Shown piece after piece: positions 16,284 to 25,434 of a DNA stretch of 64,000 nt. How positions within the stretch are numbered: position 1 is the stretch's first letter; each line of letters opens with the position of its first letter. The notes under the pieces were generated by a model that was not told where the DNA came from, ran no database searches, and saw nothing but the letters and a program-made list of their open reading frames with translations. Origin of the DNA: Mycobacterium marseillense (lineage in GTDB: Bacteria; Actinomycetota; Actinomycetes; Mycobacteriales; Mycobacteriaceae); NCBI RefSeq assembly GCF_010731675.1, contig NZ_AP022584.1, forward strand, positions 372,001-436,000. Direction: 5' to 3'. The position numbers and the translations under genes are program-made.

Positions 16284-18998
16284 TCAGATCTCGAAGACTT
16301 TCATGACTTCGTCGCCGTAGTCGTTAATCACCTTCACGGCGACACGGCCGGTTTCTGGCTCGGGGAAGGGCCGGGATGTGGTCTGGTAGAGGCTTGTCCA
16401 GGCTTCGGCGTCGATATCGGACTTGAGCGCGAGCTTGAGTCGCTTATAGGGGTCGTTGCCACCGGTGAAGTAGCAGTGCCGGACGAAGAACGACTCACCG
16501 TTGTAATTGGTGTCTATCATCCACAGTGCGATCTGCCCGGTGTCATTGCTGCGGATTTCACCTGTAGTCGGGTCGTAGACGTCTACACCGCGCAGATCGA
16601 CGATGACCTCGCCGGAGTCCGTACGCGTGATATGAATGTCGGGTTCGCCGAAAACCGTAAATAGGTTGCCGGCACCCGTCTTTTGCAGGTCCTCGCCCAT
16701 AAGCAGATCAGCGTTCATGCGAACGAGCAGGACCGGAATACGCCCGAGTTTGCGTTCGGCAGCAACATTGGCAAAGCCCTCGTCGGAGGCGTCGACGGTC
16801 AGACCGTCGCTCTCGGTGACGCCGACGGCTAACGGGTCGAAGGAGAACGCCAGGACGCAAAGCAGCCCGACGCGACTGGCGTGAATTGCCTCTTTTGCGG
16901 CGGCCTTTATGAACGACGGACTTACCGTGCCGTATTGCGGACCGATCGATATACCGACCATCGTGTCGCTGTCGGCCTGACTGGCCAGTGCCTGGATGTA
17001 CTCGCCGGCGTAGGGATCGACGGCGGCGAATGTCATACGTTCTTTGCGTCTCCCATTCTGGATGCCAGCCTTGGCGAGATTGTCCAGGATGGACTGTTCG
17101 AAGGTCGGTGCATTGGCGTCAGTAGTCGCTGCGGCTTCGCTGATGGTCTCACGGTTGACATTTTCGACCGTGCCGGCAAACGCAAGCGAGCGGTGGGGCG
17201 AGAGGCTCTCCACAGTGAACGGACCGGCCACCCGGACTTTAGACCGATCTTCATAAGGCTTGTCGTAGAGTTGCTCGTAGCCGGCATGCCGCTTGATCGC
17301 CGCATCAATTTCCGTACGCGACATGCCTTCTTTGACATCCGGGTTGTTGGCGATCGACTTAAGCGTGATGTGTTGCACGCGTGCGTAGACGAAGCCGTGT
17401 CGGACGTCGTTACCCACCTTGCCGCGCAGGCGGTGCTCGCCCGTTAGCTCGGATTCCTTCGCCCTGCCTGCGTCGGAGTCGGCGAGCAGGTAGTAGGGGA
17501 ACTTCGCGCCTGCCAGCCGTTGCCGCGCAAGGGCCAGTGCGACACGTGAGGTATCGATGGTAATCCAGCGACGGCCCCACTGTTCGGCGACGAAAGCAGT
17601 TGTGCCGCTGCCGCAGGTTGGGTCGAGAACAAGATCCCCGGGGTCGGTGCACATAAGCACACAACGCTCGATGACTTTGGTGTTCGTTTGGACGACGTAG
17701 AGCTTGGGATCACCAAATCCCGCAACGCTTGTGTCATCCCAGAAATTATTGATCGGAAAGGCGGGGAAGTCCTCGATGTAGCGGACGTATGAAAGCGTAT
17801 TCCCCGCTACTCCCAAACGCTTAGCGGCGAGCAGACGCGACATACCCATTTCGTTCGTTTTCCAGCGACTCTGCGCATTAGGTCTGAATGTCCGCCCTTC
17901 AAACTCCACTGGGAACCACGACGCCGCACCCTCGCCTTTGGTGCGACCGGCGCTTTGGCTCGTCAGATTGTCCAGCCGATATATTCGGTCTTCGGCCTGG
18001 AGCATCGATGGGTCTCGACGCTCCTCGGGTGTTAGCGTTCGGCGAACTCCCTCGAGTTCAACGTACCTGTACGCGCCCGCACCGCTGCCGCCCGCAGCCT
18101 TACCTTTGTACAGCTGACGGTATTTCACCAACTCGCGTTCCTTGCTATACCAAAGTACGTAATCGACTGTTCCAGGTAGTAGTTCACCGGTCGCACCAGT
18201 TGTCGTCCGGAATGAGATCTGGGAAACAAAGGAGTCGGAGCCGAATACTTCGTCAAGTAGGTTCCGTACAAGGTGCAGATTCGCATCACCGATCTGAACA
18301 AAACAGGAACCAGTTTGAGTCAGCAGATCCCGTGCCACCACCAGCCGGTCGCGCAGATACGCCAAATAGGAATGAATCCCTAGCGCCCACGTGTCTCGAA
18401 AGGCCTTGATCTGTTCGGCTTCTCGTGCGGCATCTTCGAGCTTGCCGTCTTTGACGTCGCGCTTGCGCGCTGACACCTGCCAATTTGATCCAAACTTGAT
18501 GCCGTAAGGCGGATCAACGTAAACCATCTGGACCTTGCCGCGCAACAACTCTCGCTCCGCTAGCGACCCCATAACCTGCAGCGAATCACCAAGAATCATG
18601 CGGTTAGACCAGTTGGCCTGGTGTTGGTAGAACTCGATTTGTGCAAGCTCATCAAGGCCGTCGAACGTGTCGAACAGACTCAGCTCGGGCTCGTCCTCGG
18701 GCCGTTTGGCAGTATGGCGCAGATTCTCGATTAGTACCCGTGGGTCGATCTTCTCCTGTATGTACACGGGAGGAGCATCGACAGCGAGGTCCGTGGAATC
18801 CTGTTCGTCTTTGCCGCGCCAGACGAGCTGCGGATCTAGGCTTGGGTCGCGGGGGTAACGCAGCTGTGACGGCATCTCAGTTGCGGGATCTACGAAGTCA
18901 TGCGCGTCGGCGGTCGGGATATTTGCACGTTTGTCGTCGTGGCGGATCGACTCGACCTTAGTGGGGACACTCGGCCGGGGTCTCTTCCTACGCGCCAT
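16284..18998 (-). CDS. Type III-like DNA methyltransferase (Mod, N6-adenine, beta class)
   Basis: A 904-residue site-specific DNA methyltransferase. The catalytic DPPY (residues 162-165, VYVDPPYGIKFG) precedes the SAM-binding DPTCGSGTT (459-467), the beta-class order of Mod subunits. The region between them is the presumed target-recognition domain, and about 430 C-terminal residues follow. The start ATG has GAGGTG upstream and overlaps the end of the res-like gene by 11 bases, so res and mod form an operon. GC content is visibly lower than in the flanking genes, which suggests horizontal acquisition. Recognition sequence unknown. Confidence 0.88.
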   Translation of the reverse strand: MARRKRPRPSVPTKVESIRHDDKRANIPTADAHDFVDPATEMPSQLRYPRDPSLDPQLVWRGKDEQDSTDLAVDAPPVYIQEKIDPRVLIENLRHTAKRPEDEPELSLFDTFDGLDELAQIEFYQHQANWSNRMILGDSLQVMGSLAERELLRGKVQMVYVDPPYGIKFGSNWQVSARKRDVKDGKLEDAAREAEQIKAFRDTWALGIHSYLAYLRDRLVVARDLLTQTGSCFVQIGDANLHLVRNLLDEVFGSDSFVSQISFRTTTGATGELLPGTVDYVLWYSKERELVKYRQLYKGKAAGGSGAGAYRYVELEGVRRTLTPEERRDPSMLQAEDRIYRLDNLTSQSAGRTKGEGAASWFPVEFEGRTFRPNAQSRWKTNEMGMSRLLAAKRLGVAGNTLSYVRYIEDFPAFPINNFWDDTSVAGFGDPKLYVVQTNTKVIERCVLMCTDPGDLVLDPTCGSGTTAFVAEQWGRRWITIDTSRVALALARQRLAGAKFPYYLLADSDAGRAKESELTGEHRLRGKVGNDVRHGFVYARVQHITLKSIANNPDVKEGMSRTEIDAAIKRHAGYEQLYDKPYEDRSKVRVAGPFTVESLSPHRSLAFAGTVENVNRETISEAAATTDANAPTFEQSILDNLAKAGIQNGRRKERMTFAAVDPYAGEYIQALASQADSDTMVGISIGPQYGTVSPSFIKAAAKEAIHASRVGLLCVLAFSFDPLAVGVTESDGLTVDASDEGFANVAAERKLGRIPVLLVRMNADLLMGEDLQKTGAGNLFTVFGEPDIHITRTDSGEVIVDLRGVDVYDPTTGEIRSNDTGQIALWMIDTNYNGESFFVRHCYFTGGNDPYKRLKLALKSDIDAEAWTSLYQTTSRPFPEPETGRVAVKVINDYGDEVMKVFEI

Positions 18999-21900
18999 GT
19001 TGCACCTCGTTAAAGTCCATGAGTTCGGGATCGCCAATAATCGCGGTGTCGTCGTATAAATACTGAATCGCTTCCGCGAGAACGTGTTTGGTCGTGACTG
19101 GGTCCGTGATCTCGATGTAGCCCCACCGGCCGAACCCGCGGTGGTTGTTCACTGCGGGACACCAACTTTGCCGCGCAGTGCGTGCTTTTTGCTTGGTCGG
19201 CCCTGGACTCTTTCGACTGCCTGAGACTTCGACGATCAGCGTCCTGTCGAAGTCTTCACCTGGTGCTCGGACCAGGCGCACAAGAAAGTCCGGTACATAC
19301 GAGTGGGACCTGCCCTTATGGACATACGGGATCGAGAACCCCAGATGGTCGTTCTTTGCGAACGCCGCAATCTTGGGATGCAGCTCGCATTCACCCGCGA
19401 GAATCTGCTCCCAGGTGTTTCCGCGCTGGCCATCGAGTGTGACGTGGCTGATCTCGGACTTCGTTGTGCTGACGACCGCCTTGCGGGTGAGGAACGAGAC
19501 GTCTGCTGTCGACCCGACTGGGTCGAAGTGGCGCAGCATTGGCCGCAGGCGGGAGCGCCGGTTGGCGTGCTGCTCGGCGATAGCATCGTTAATGTGTTCA
19601 CTTGCCTCCGCAAGCTTTTCGGCGCTCGTGAGCAGATAGCCGATGGTTAGCCCATCACTGACCTTTACGCATTCATCGATCCACTGCGCGGCGATCCTTA
19701 CCAGTTGCGGGAAAAGCCAGGGCCGACGGTTCTCGCCCGACACTTCAAATCGTTCTTGGAGCAGTTTGCGCGCCAGGACGAACGCCACTTCGCGGGTGCG
19801 ATACGTGCGTGGATCACGAGCCTCGACGAGTTCGGGCATGCCAACAATTCCCGCGGACTCGCTCCATGTCGGCACCGTGCCCTTTGCAATGACAAAATCC
19901 GGCGCACCGGTCGTATCGAAAGGAATGGCGGCATCCGGAATTTCGATGCGATAACCGTCGAGCTTCGGAAAAACGATCCGTAGGTGTTCGCGGCCCTTCA
20001 CCGAGCGGACCTCGACGGCAGGCGAGAGCGGTTTGATGTCTTTCATCGGTTTGTCCGATGGGATGAAAGCAAATGGAATGCCGTAAATGTTGGCGTATTC
20101 CGGCTCGAAGTGTCCATCGGGCCCCACGAGGTAGTTGCGCCGGCGCAGCCCCCGCCCGACTACCTGCTCGCATAGCAGTTGGCTACTGAAAGCGCGGATA
20201 CCGAGGATATGCGTGACGGTGTTCGCGTCCCAGCCTTCGCTCAGCATCGCAACGCTAACGACGCAGCGTACTCCCGCACCGAGCATGCCGGGCTTGCCAA
20301 CGGTGTTCAACACTTCCCGCAGTAATTCTTCGTCTGTGAGCTTTCCCGTATCGGCACTTGGATTGACCAGACGATATTGTGATTTGAAGGCCTCGATCTC
20401 GGCGGCGGCTGCGGTCTTGAAGTCTCCCTTTAGTGCGTCGCCAGATTCCAGTTGCGCCGAGTCGACCAGGATTGTGCGTGGCCGATCGAGCTGCCGGCCG
20501 TCGACGACATTGCTAAACAGATCGAGTTTGCCTGGCCGTAGCTTCGTCTGCTCGCCAGCGGGGACATCTGTACCCGCAATCCACTCATAGACCAGCTTCG
20601 ATACCAACGTGTTTGGGCACACGACTATGTAGACAGGCGGTGTCTCGCCGTGCGGCTCCAGTTGCCGTTGCCAATGATGGAACGAGCGCTGGTAGCTACG
20701 GTACAGGCTGTTCAACGCACCTTCTAAAACCTCCGGAATCACCCAGCCATCGGAGCCCACCGCGTCTGGTGCCTTGCGCTTCGGGAGCTTATCCCCGACG
20801 GATTCCCACAGCCTCAGATAGACGACGAGATCGCCAGCAGCGTCGTCGTCAACTGGCGTGCGCGGCACCTTTACGATTCCCGACTCGATCGCGTCCATTA
20901 ATGAGAAGTCGCTAACGGTCCAAGGGAATATGTAACCCTCGTTGTAGCCCGAACCAGAGAGATAGAAAGGCGTCGCCGAGAGGTCATAGACCTGCTTGAG
21001 GCCGACCCGCCTGGCGATTGCCTGGATGCCTCGAAACCAGACCCCTGCCTCCTCGTTCGCATCATCCTGATCTCTGGTCGTCGTCGCGGGTTTGGACTGG
21101 TAGCAGTGGTGGGCCTCGTCGTTGAGCACGACGATCTCTTGCTTGCCCGTAGCTGTTCCGAAATCGCGCAGCACTCGGGCCACCATCGCTTCCGGCGTCT
21201 CGCGGAAAGGGTCTTCTTTGCCGTTAAGGAGGATCTTGCGGGTTGTCGCAGAGACACCGCGAATCTCCTTGGCATCCCGCTGTAGGAAGGCGTGGTAGTT
21301 GGTGATGACGATCTGCGCCTGGTGCAACGCGCTCTCCAGCTCGGGCGGGATCAAGCCGCGTAATTTGTAATAGTTCTGTGCGTGGCCAGGGTCGAGGACC
21401 CGAAGCCGGTCGCGGATTGTGATTCCGGGTGTGACGACGAGGAATCGCTTGGCGAATCGGGCGTCGCGCGGGTTGTAGACCTTGTTGATCGTGTGCCAGG
21501 CAATGACCATCGCCATGACTACGGTCTTGCCCGCACCCGTGGCCATTTTTAGTGCGACTCTGGGCAAACCAGAGTTGTGTTCCGCGTTTGCATCGTCGAG
21601 GGTTACGCGCCAGTCCCTGTAGCCGTACCGACCCGCGACTTCTGCGAGGAAAATGACTGTCTCGGCAGCTTCGCGTTGGCAGAACAGGACCCGGTTCTCC
21701 CGGTCTGCATCGGCCCAGTGCTGCAGCAGCTTCCGGCTGATTGGGGTCACTCGTTCGTAACCGCGCTGCCGCCATAGGTCAACGTCGCGCCGCAGGTCGT
21801 TGATCAGCGAGTTGCGTTGCCGGCGTTCGCCGGTGAGATCGAAGTCGATCTCCTGTTGTGCCGGCTTACCGCCCTTCTTTGCTTTGGCGATTGGAATGAA

Positions 21901-22023
21901 CGACTCGCTCGGCCGTCGGCCGTCTTTTATCTCGCCCGTTGGGCCGTGCGGGCCGATAACGAAGTGTCGGGCCGGCGGGTCGTAGGGCGCATTGATAACG
22001 GGGTTGTCTATTTGTCCGGTCAC
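18988..22023 (-). CDS. Type III-like restriction enzyme/helicase (Res, BPTD_3080-like)
   Basis: A 1011-residue SF2 helicase-nuclease. Walker A ATGAGKT is at about 161-167, DEAH at 302-305, SATPF at 349-353, and arginine-finger motif VI QVVGRGLRRRNY further on. The C-terminal nuclease-like segment reads YVPDFLVRL...LIVEVSGSRK, where a PD-(D/E)xK enzyme would normally have ExK. I chose GTG 22023 (GAGGGG upstream) over the open frame extending to 22284, which would run into the divergent kwaA-like promoter and lacks a ribosome binding site. It works with the overlapping mod gene to cut DNA lacking the cognate modification. Lower GC than its surroundings. Confidence 0.85.
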   Translation of the reverse strand: MTGQIDNPVINAPYDPPARHFVIGPHGPTGEIKDGRRPSESFIPIAKAKKGGKPAQQEIDFDLTGERRQRNSLINDLRRDVDLWRQRGYERVTPISRKLLQHWADADRENRVLFCQREAAETVIFLAEVAGRYGYRDWRVTLDDANAEHNSGLPRVALKMATGAGKTVVMAMVIAWHTINKVYNPRDARFAKRFLVVTPGITIRDRLRVLDPGHAQNYYKLRGLIPPELESALHQAQIVITNYHAFLQRDAKEIRGVSATTRKILLNGKEDPFRETPEAMVARVLRDFGTATGKQEIVVLNDEAHHCYQSKPATTTRDQDDANEEAGVWFRGIQAIARRVGLKQVYDLSATPFYLSGSGYNEGYIFPWTVSDFSLMDAIESGIVKVPRTPVDDDAAGDLVVYLRLWESVGDKLPKRKAPDAVGSDGWVIPEVLEGALNSLYRSYQRSFHHWQRQLEPHGETPPVYIVVCPNTLVSKLVYEWIAGTDVPAGEQTKLRPGKLDLFSNVVDGRQLDRPRTILVDSAQLESGDALKGDFKTAAAAEIEAFKSQYRLVNPSADTGKLTDEELLREVLNTVGKPGMLGAGVRCVVSVAMLSEGWDANTVTHILGIRAFSSQLLCEQVVGRGLRRRNYLVGPDGHFEPEYANIYGIPFAFIPSDKPMKDIKPLSPAVEVRSVKGREHLRIVFPKLDGYRIEIPDAAIPFDTTGAPDFVIAKGTVPTWSESAGIVGMPELVEARDPRTYRTREVAFVLARKLLQERFEVSGENRRPWLFPQLVRIAAQWIDECVKVSDGLTIGYLLTSAEKLAEASEHINDAIAEQHANRRSRLRPMLRHFDPVGSTADVSFLTRKAVVSTTKSEISHVTLDGQRGNTWEQILAGECELHPKIAAFAKNDHLGFSIPYVHKGRSHSYVPDFLVRLVRAPGEDFDRTLIVEVSGSRKSPGPTKQKARTARQSWCPAVNNHRGFGRWGYIEITDPVTTKHVLAEAIQYLYDDTAIIGDPELMDFNEVQHGA

Positions 22024-22203
22024 CGAGCCCCCTCGAGTATGAGCGTGCGAAACGGGCCAAATCCTATCCCGCCTGGCCAGTGGTTGGACTGCAATCAAAA
22101 TGGATTTGCCCGACTTGTCGATAGGAGACCAGGCTGGGTGCCAAGCCCATAGGGAGCTGAGGTTCGGACAAAACTGACGGTGGTCGGCCTTAGGGTCGAG
22201 CGT

Positions 22204-22728
22204 ATGACACGAGTGGTGGGCGTTGGACTGCTGGCATCGGCGTTCGCGCCATTGGTGGCGCTGCTCGCTGTCCTGAAGCTCCACGACTTCAGATGGGTTA
22301 GCTGGTTGGTCTTGGCCGCCTGTTTAGCAGCTGTTCTGCTCCTTGCCATGGTGCTTCATAGTCTGTCAGGACTCCAAACGCGGAGCGTGGAAACCACATC
22401 TGTAAAGCGAGCCGATGAGCGGATGCTCGCGTTCACTTCGAGTTACGTCGTACCGGTCGTTGTTGCACTGTTCGGAGGACCGAAGGGGCCAGTTGTGGCG
22501 GCGACATGGGCGCTCGTAGCGCTCCTAGCCGTGATCTACGTCCGTGCCGGTCTCTATCACTTGAATCCGACGCTCGCCATAATGGGTTTCCGTCTATACG
22601 AGGTGACGGCAACCAACGGTGCCGTCACGATGCTTCTGGCGAAGCGCAAGCACATTCCGCAGCACGGGACCGTCGAATGTAGCTATCTTGGGGACGACGT
22701 CGCAATTCAACTGAAGGGGCAGCGGTGA
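22204..22728 (+). CDS. kwaA: Four-TM membrane protein, KwaA-like (Kiwa defence system)
   Basis: A 174-residue protein with four predicted TM helices (about 4-26, 31-51, 78-92 and 95-113). A cytoplasmic tail of about 55 residues contains NPTLAIMGFRLYEV followed by a short beta-rich segment. Small 4-TM proteins with this NPxL..GxxxYEV tail sit next to DUF4868 genes in Kiwa systems, where KwaA is the membrane sensor. Its stop overlaps the GTG start of the next gene (GTGA). Divergent from the restriction genes. The assignment rests on layout and remembered family features, not alignment. Confidence 0.6.
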   Translation: MTRVVGVGLLASAFAPLVALLAVLKLHDFRWVSWLVLAACLAAVLLLAMVLHSLSGLQTRSVETTSVKRADERMLAFTSSYVVPVVVALFGGPKGPVVAATWALVALLAVIYVRAGLYHLNPTLAIMGFRLYEVTATNGAVTMLLAKRKHIPQHGTVECSYLGDDVAIQLKGQR

Positions 22729-23672
22729 CTGCTGAACCAGCAAGGAAGGCGCTCACGGACGCCCTCGGCGCACATGTTCCGACGCTGGACAACTTTGTTG
22801 TGCGCGGCAATGCCTTGGCGGGCGCTCAGGTATTGCGATTCGATGTCGTCACGGAAATGGCGACCGGTGTCATCCAAGATGTCGCCCGCGCCGCCACCGG
22901 TCTGTCGCAAAAGCAGTTCATTGACTATGACCCGTCCTACCAGACCAGCTCGTCTCAAGTGCTTGTGGAAAACGTAAGCGAGATTCCCGAGCTTGAGGCA
23001 GTAGACTCCCAGGTTCGAGGGGGCGACGTCCCCAATGATGTTGGGGGACACCAGGTCGTCGCGATGGCGCATGCGGTCGGTATCGCCGCAAACCAGATCG
23101 TCGGCTATCGCTTGAAGGGCGCCGGAATCGTCACGCGTCGAGCGAAGGGAATCACACTGATACCGCGTGACGGTATCTACAGACCGATTGACGGTGAGGT
23201 GCTTTACTACGAACCGCGCTTCGACGTATTCACGTGCGCGGGCTTCGCGTACTTCACGACAGTGACGCTGGTCCAGACCAAATTGCATGCCGTTGAAAAG
23301 GCACGCCAATTGGCTCGGAAAACGCTAACAACGGTGACGGCCAAAGTGAAAATCGACGGGTTCGAGGGCTTGCAGAACGCGGTGATGGACGATCCCAGTA
23401 TGCGAGCGAAGATGGCGCATGTCGCGCGACTCCTGCAGTCCGATCCCGCGTATGCCAAAAACTTGACGACCAACAAGCTGCTCAAATTTGTCGAGTCCAA
23501 CCCCGACTACAACATCCCCGTGTCGACGGCAGGCGGTGCGAAGGCCCTCCTCTTCGATCCATCCCCCCAACGCCGCCACCAAATCCCACGTCTACTCGCC
23601 GACGACTACCTTCACAGCTACCTCACCAACCGCAACTACGAGGCAGGGTCAAAGCAGCGTGTCAAGGCATAG
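22725..23672 (+). CDS. kwaB: DUF4868-like protein, KwaB-like (Kiwa defence effector)
   Basis: A 315-residue soluble protein, coupled to the membrane gene. The C-terminal half (residues ~150-310) shows the DUF4868 layout. It has a beta-strand pair YYEPRFDVFTCAGFAYF, a region around VKIDGFEGLQNAVMDDPSMRAKMAHVARL, and the terminal LLADDYLHSYLTNRNYEAGSKQ. Length equals that of characterised KwaB (about 315 aa). In Kiwa, KwaB forms a complex with membrane-embedded KwaA and binds phage DNA to stop replication and late transcription. Start is GTG; low GC as in the neighbours. Confidence 0.62.
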   Translation: MTAEPARKALTDALGAHVPTLDNFVVRGNALAGAQVLRFDVVTEMATGVIQDVARAATGLSQKQFIDYDPSYQTSSSQVLVENVSEIPELEAVDSQVRGGDVPNDVGGHQVVAMAHAVGIAANQIVGYRLKGAGIVTRRAKGITLIPRDGIYRPIDGEVLYYEPRFDVFTCAGFAYFTTVTLVQTKLHAVEKARQLARKTLTTVTAKVKIDGFEGLQNAVMDDPSMRAKMAHVARLLQSDPAYAKNLTTNKLLKFVESNPDYNIPVSTAGGAKALLFDPSPQRRHQIPRLLADDYLHSYLTNRNYEAGSKQRVKA

Positions 23673-23850
23673 CGCCGGTCCTAAGCCGGAACACGGCGAA
23701 CGGACCAATCGTCGCTGATGCACAAGCCTCGAACATGTTGTGCAGAGCCAGGTCCGGTTTGCTCGAGATTGCGGCTTGCCTGAGGTACCGCTTTGGCCGA
23801 ATGAACGGAGCTACTCGCGGGGCAAAGTCAGTAACAGCGGCCAAAAGTCT

Positions 23851-25434
23851 TTAACTCGAACTGATGAGCATGTCCTTCCACGTCTTCGGCGTCTTTGCCC
23901 GCACCAAATCCGACTGCCGATAAAGCTGCCCATCCGGCGCAACGTACCGCCCCGTCCCCGGATCGTAATGCAGCACCGCAACCGACGGTGACACACCAGA
24001 ACCGTTGGTGCCAAACGCACTTGGCGCCGCCGGCACGGCATCCGCATCAGGCGCCGTCGGCGGCCGGTTGAGCGAACCCGGCGCCGACGGCCCCGGCGGT
24101 GTTCCGGCGGGCGCCGCCCCCGGCGGCAATGGCGTCCCCTCCACCGGCCCGAAAAGCCTGTCCTGGACCGCTACCCGGTCATCCGGCGGCAGACCCTGCG
24201 ACAGCAGATTCGGATCCAGCGGATACGGCCCCAGCGCGTGCTGCCGCTCCGCAAGAGGCACATACTCCTTATCGCTGTTACAGATTTCGACTGTGGGAGC
24301 GCGCTTTCCGGGCTTGGTCATGCAGGGATAGTTCCGCGCCCCGCGCACGGAGATCGGCGAGTCTTGCGGCAGCTTGCAATACAGATTGTCGGGGGTGTCG
24401 GCCTCGCTCACGTCGGCGGGGGAACGCCACTGCGACGGCGGCAGGAACCCGACCGTGCACGCCGGCGGGTCGGCGATGGTCAGCGTGAACCCGCCGACCG
24501 CCAGGCCGGTCGGATTGTTGGTCACGCCGTAGGAGCCATACGCCGCGACCGACGGGGGCAGCAGCACCAGCAGCTGCTCCAGCGCCGGGTGATAGGTCAC
24601 GCCGATCTGCCCGATGGTCGACAGGTTCGCCAAGAACACCGGCAGGGTCGGCTTCACCTGATCGAGCAGGCGCGAAACCTCCTGCGCGAAACCGGGTCCG
24701 GTGTGCAGCAGCTTCCGGAACTGCGAGTCGTCCTTCACCATCTGGTCAGTGAACCCGGCCAGGTTGTGTGCCCACCGCCGGGTCTGGTCGGAGGTCTGAG
24801 CCTGCGCGTCTAGGAAGGGCCTGCCGTCGTCGACCAGGGCGCGGGTGTGGTCGACGACGGCCGAGGCGTCGTGCGAGAGCTTGCTCGACGAATCCAGCAT
24901 GGACTCCAGGTCGTAGCCCGACCCGTTGAACGCCGTGAACGTCTCGTCGAGCAACTGCCCGACCTTGTCTTTGGGGATGCTCTTGACCAGCGCGCTGAGC
25001 TTGTCCAGCATCGGCCCCACCGGGCGCGGAATGCTGGTGTCGCGCGCGGCAATCACCGACCCGTCGCGCAGGTAGGGCGCGCTCTCCGAGCGCGGCACCA
25101 GATCCACGTACTGTTCACCTACCGCCGACATGCTGCGCACCGCCGCGTGCACGTCGGCGGGGATCTTCGGCGAAGTATCAATCGCCAGTGTGGCTTTCGC
25201 GCCGGTCGCGGTCGGGCCGACCGCGGTCACCTTGCCGACCTGCACGCCACGGTAGGTGACATTGCTGAACCGGTAGAGCCCACCGGTATCCGGCAGCTCC
25301 AGGGTGACGGTGAGCTTGCCGACCCCGAGCAAAGTCGGCACCTGCATGTACTGAAAGAACATAAACCCCATCGCGACCACCGAGGCGAGCGCGAAGATCG
25401 TCAGCTGCATCCGGACGAAACGCGTCAGCAGCAT
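23851..25434 (-). CDS. mceF: Mce-family protein MceF
   Basis: A 527-residue MCE protein. An N-terminal uncleaved TM segment (residues ~8-28) is followed by the MlaD/MCE domain (about 38-115: LTVTLELPDTGGLYRFSNVTYRGVQVGKV), a helical MCE-associated region, and a Pro-rich C-terminus with VLHYDPGTGRYVAPDGQLY near the end. MceA-F assemble into a periplasmic lipid-transport tube. Its ATG overlaps the mceE stop by one base. It is the last gene of the operon; the convergent kwaB-like gene ends 178 bases away. Confidence 0.92.
   Translation of the reverse strand: MLLTRFVRMQLTIFALASVVAMGFMFFQYMQVPTLLGVGKLTVTLELPDTGGLYRFSNVTYRGVQVGKVTAVGPTATGAKATLAIDTSPKIPADVHAAVRSMSAVGEQYVDLVPRSESAPYLRDGSVIAARDTSIPRPVGPMLDKLSALVKSIPKDKVGQLLDETFTAFNGSGYDLESMLDSSSKLSHDASAVVDHTRALVDDGRPFLDAQAQTSDQTRRWAHNLAGFTDQMVKDDSQFRKLLHTGPGFAQEVSRLLDQVKPTLPVFLANLSTIGQIGVTYHPALEQLLVLLPPSVAAYGSYGVTNNPTGLAVGGFTLTIADPPACTVGFLPPSQWRSPADVSEADTPDNLYCKLPQDSPISVRGARNYPCMTKPGKRAPTVEICNSDKEYVPLAERQHALGPYPLDPNLLSQGLPPDDRVAVQDRLFGPVEGTPLPPGAAPAGTPPGPSAPGSLNRPPTAPDADAVPAAPSAFGTNGSGVSPSVAVLHYDPGTGRYVAPDGQLYRQSDLVRAKTPKTWKDMLISSS

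Noticed and set aside
22024..22284. N-terminal extension of the Res protein to an ATG at 22284
   Set aside because: The extension would cross the divergent kwaA-like promoter and start codon, has no Shine-Dalgarno, and the GTG at 22023 has a good GAGGGG upstream.
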